Shown: positions 6,510-7,915 of the stretch, piece by piece
How the letters are laid out: each line of letters starts with the position of its first letter
How positions within the stretch are numbered: the first letter of the stretch is position 1
Source of the DNA: Xanthobacteraceae bacterium
GTDB taxonomy: Bacteria; Pseudomonadota; Alphaproteobacteria; Rhizobiales; Xanthobacteraceae
Length of the DNA: 7,915 bases
NCBI GenBank assembly: GCA_030037185.1
Contig: JASHRR010001457.1
Location: forward strand, 1-7,915
Reading direction: 5' to 3'
The notes under the pieces: generated by a model
Seen by the model: the letters and a program-made list of their open reading frames with translations, nothing else
Databases searched by the model: none
What the model was told of the DNA's origin: nothing
Position numbers and translations under genes: made by a program

Positions 6510-7019
6510 ACTGCAGACAGCGTTGGCGCCGCTGTTGCGCAATGCGTCGAGTTGGTCCGCTGCAGCGCGGTTGGCCAGCGCCGAGTCGCGATCGAGCTGC
6601 CCCGATGGTCCCGGCAGCGGCCGGGTTGCCCGCGAGCATAATGACGCGTGCAACACCCGCGGAGGGCTCCGCATAGGAGGGCCTTCGATGCGCCAATATC
6701 GTCATATGAGCCTCAGCAACCCGCTCGCCATCGATGCCCCTTAGGCCAGATCCCATATGCTCGCCGACCTCGCGACTCATATTCAACGGAGGCCGTGGTC
6801 GGATGCGGCCTGGACCACGGTGCGTGAGCGGATATGGTGCGAGGCTTGCTCGAACGAGCCGCCGAGGGAGAACGCCTCCTCATCGTGCGCGCCGACCGTC
6901 GGCATTCTCGTCTTGTCAAAAAGAACGGTGTGCGTCCGCGCCATCGCGTCGAGCAGATCGCCGCCTTTCACGAGAAAGCCGCGTCGGACCGCTTGGGCTA
7001 CCACGCGAAAGAAGAGCGC
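6510..7019 (-). pseudogene. Heavy-metal P-type ATPase remnant
   Basis: Read on the minus strand, the segment 7004-6786 gives VRRGFLVKGGDLLDAMARTH then TVLFDKTRMPTVG, followed by GSFEQASHHIRSRTVVQAAS. This is the phosphorylation domain of P1B metal-pumping ATPases, whose living form reads KGGGxLE-x-LAR-x-x-TVLFDKTGTLTVG and then the SLEQ-SxH helix. The catalytic Asp (codon 6917-6915) remains, but GTLT has become RMPT. A TGA (6785-6783) then ends this frame. A second frame continues with GEHMGSGLRGIDGERVAEAH and MTILAHRRPS, then jumps, apparently through a deletion of several dozen residues, to AGVARVIMLAGNPAAAGTIG of the hydrolysis domain. A third frame from about 6596 reads LDRDSALANRAAADQLDALR. 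The GDGxNDAP hinge, the CPC metal site and almost all membrane helices are missing. ALFF just upstream (7019-7008) may be the end of an earlier membrane segment joined by deletion. The transported metal cannot be deduced. Confidence 0.85.
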
Positions 7020-7447
7020 GGAGTTTTTCGGCCAACATGTAATCGCTCTCTCGGGCCGGTGTGTGGGCTATGAACATTCGTGAGGATCACCGAATAACGC
7101 TGGCGGCAACCTTGTCGTCAGCGTAAGCGGCACGATCATCAGTCGGGCGTAAAACGATCCGCTGGAAAGACGCTCGCATTTGCGGAGCAGGTTCAGCGGG
7201 TGCGGATAATTTTGCAACAGAAACTAGACTAAGACTAGACTACTAATGTGATCAACACCGCCAAGGCTGGCGCAAAAACATTCAGATAAGCGACCATCCT
7301 TGAGGAGATTTACGAGCATTCGCCGTACGCGCGTAATCTTCCTCTTTTCCGGGGGCGTTTTCCGATAATTGGGTTTGCGGAAGGTCAAAGATGTGCCCCA
7401 GCCCCCATGGCAACGTGAAGCACGATGTCGGGCAGTAGGAATTGGCT
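7020..7447. other. Unassigned region upstream of the ftsH remnant
   Basis: No gene is supported. The region must hold the former ftsH promoter but shows no clear -35/-10 pair. It contains the tandem repeat at 7223-7242 and a 15-codon ORF (7391-7438, MCPSPHGNVKHDVGQ) with AAGG six bases before its ATG. That ORF ends nine bases before the ftsH start, so it may be a translated leader or chance. On the minus strand, toward the ATPase remnant, no further ATPase domains were recognised. Confidence 0.45.
7223..7242. repeat. Two tandem copies of ACTAGACTA, 11-bp period
   Basis: ACTAGACTA occurs at 7223-7231 and again at 7234-7242, so the copies repeat every 11 bases, close to one helical turn. It lies about 205 bases upstream of the ftsH remnant, in an A/T-richer stretch. 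Such spacing suits tandem binding sites for a regulator, but two short copies could be accidental. Confidence 0.35.
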
Positions 7448-7915
7448 ATGGAACCAGATGCGCGCAAACGCCAGATCATGATCTGGTACGTGATCGGCGC
7501 GATTCGGCGTGCTGCTCATCCACTCTTTCTGGGCGAGCTCCTCCCGGGTCGATACCATTCCCTACAGCCAGTTCGAGCAGCTGCTCATCGAGAACAAGAT
7601 CGATGAGGTCTCGATTGGGGCCGATTCGGTTCAGGGCAAGTTGAAGGAAGCGCTACCTGATGGAAAGGAAGAATTCTACACGGTACGGGTCGATCCGCAG
7701 CTCGCCGACAAGCTCGCGATTCACAACGTCACCGTTAAGGGTGTCGCCTCTAGCGGCGCGGTCACCACGATCCTGTCGTGGCTCGTCCCGATGGTGGTCT
7801 TCTAGATCATGTGGATGTTTCTGTTTCGCGGTGTCGCCGAGCGTCAGGGGTTCGGTGGCCTCATGACGGTCGGCAAGTCGCACGCCAAGGTCTACGTCGA
7901 GACCAACACCAAGGT
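7448..7915 (+). pseudogene. ftsH: ATP-dependent zinc metalloprotease FtsH, N-terminal part, broken
   Basis: FtsH is a membrane-anchored AAA+ protease that degrades membrane and short-lived regulatory proteins. The window ends inside its N-terminal region. AGGA (7437-7440) lies seven bases before ATG 7448. The first frame gives MEPDARKRQIMIWYVIGAI, the start of transmembrane helix 1. An extra base at about 7505 shifts the frame, and the protein continues GVLLIHSFWASSSRVDTIPY and SQFEQLLIENKIDEVSIGAD, the periplasmic FtsH-extracellular domain. Helix 2 follows (AVTTILSWLVPMVVF, stop, IMWMFLF), with TAG at 7803-7805 in the middle of the helix. Then come GVAERQGFGGLMTVGKSHAK and VYVETNTK, the conserved lead into the AAA domain. 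The Walker A/B motifs and the HEXXH protease site lie beyond the right edge and cannot be judged. Two independent disruptions make this copy non-functional as it stands. It is probably an extra paralogue, since FtsH is normally important for growth. Confidence 0.9.

Overview
The window looks like accessory DNA from an alphaproteobacterium, probably Rhizobiales and close to Bradyrhizobium. This rests on the G/C-rich codons, the recognisable protein families and strong GGAGG-type ribosome binding sites; no marker gene is present to fix the species. The dominant feature is gene decay. Only three ordinary-looking intact genes are convincing: a 97-residue protein of unknown function (2774-3067, +), a CBS-CBS-BON protein (4843-5535, +) and a small carboxymuconolactone decarboxylase/AhpD-like protein (5951-6301, +). 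At least six other recognisable genes survive only as broken remnants.

Layout from left to right. 41-931: C-terminal part of an N-acyl-D-amino-acid deacylase (amidohydrolase family), frameshifted at its left end. 932-999: the last residues of what looks like a tyrosine recombinase (integrase), abutting the deacylase. 1000-2773: mostly unassigned sequence. It holds a 34-codon ORF with a strong ribosome binding site, whose frame continues past an amber codon (1676-1891), and a candidate 42-residue protein on the minus strand (2481-2609). 2774-3067: intact unknown gene. 3068-4132: unassigned. 4133-4381: pore region of a dead potassium channel, with a stop codon in the pore helix and a damaged selectivity filter. 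4382-4842: unassigned. 4843-5535: CBS-CBS-BON gene. 5714-5933: DUF2892 membrane protein broken by three single-base indels. 5951-6301: AhpD-like gene. 6510-7019 (minus): heavy-metal P-type ATPase remnant whose DKTGT phosphorylation motif now reads DKTRM. 7020-7447: unassigned, with a short tandem repeat and a 15-codon ORF. 7448 to the right edge: N-terminal part of an FtsH protease with one frameshift and one stop codon.

The recognisable set (ion channel, CBS/BON sensor, DUF2892, CxxC decarboxylase-fold protein, metal-pumping ATPase, FtsH) resembles a membrane, ion and redox stress cluster. Here it has largely collapsed, leaving the CBS-BON and AhpD-like genes open. With the integrase remnant, this suggests an old genomic island or relocated cluster being eroded. 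I found no CRISPR array, no complete insertion sequence and no RNA gene that I can support. Several breaks are single-base indels, so sequencing error should be excluded. However, the missense changes at key residues and the apparent internal deletions are hard to explain that way.
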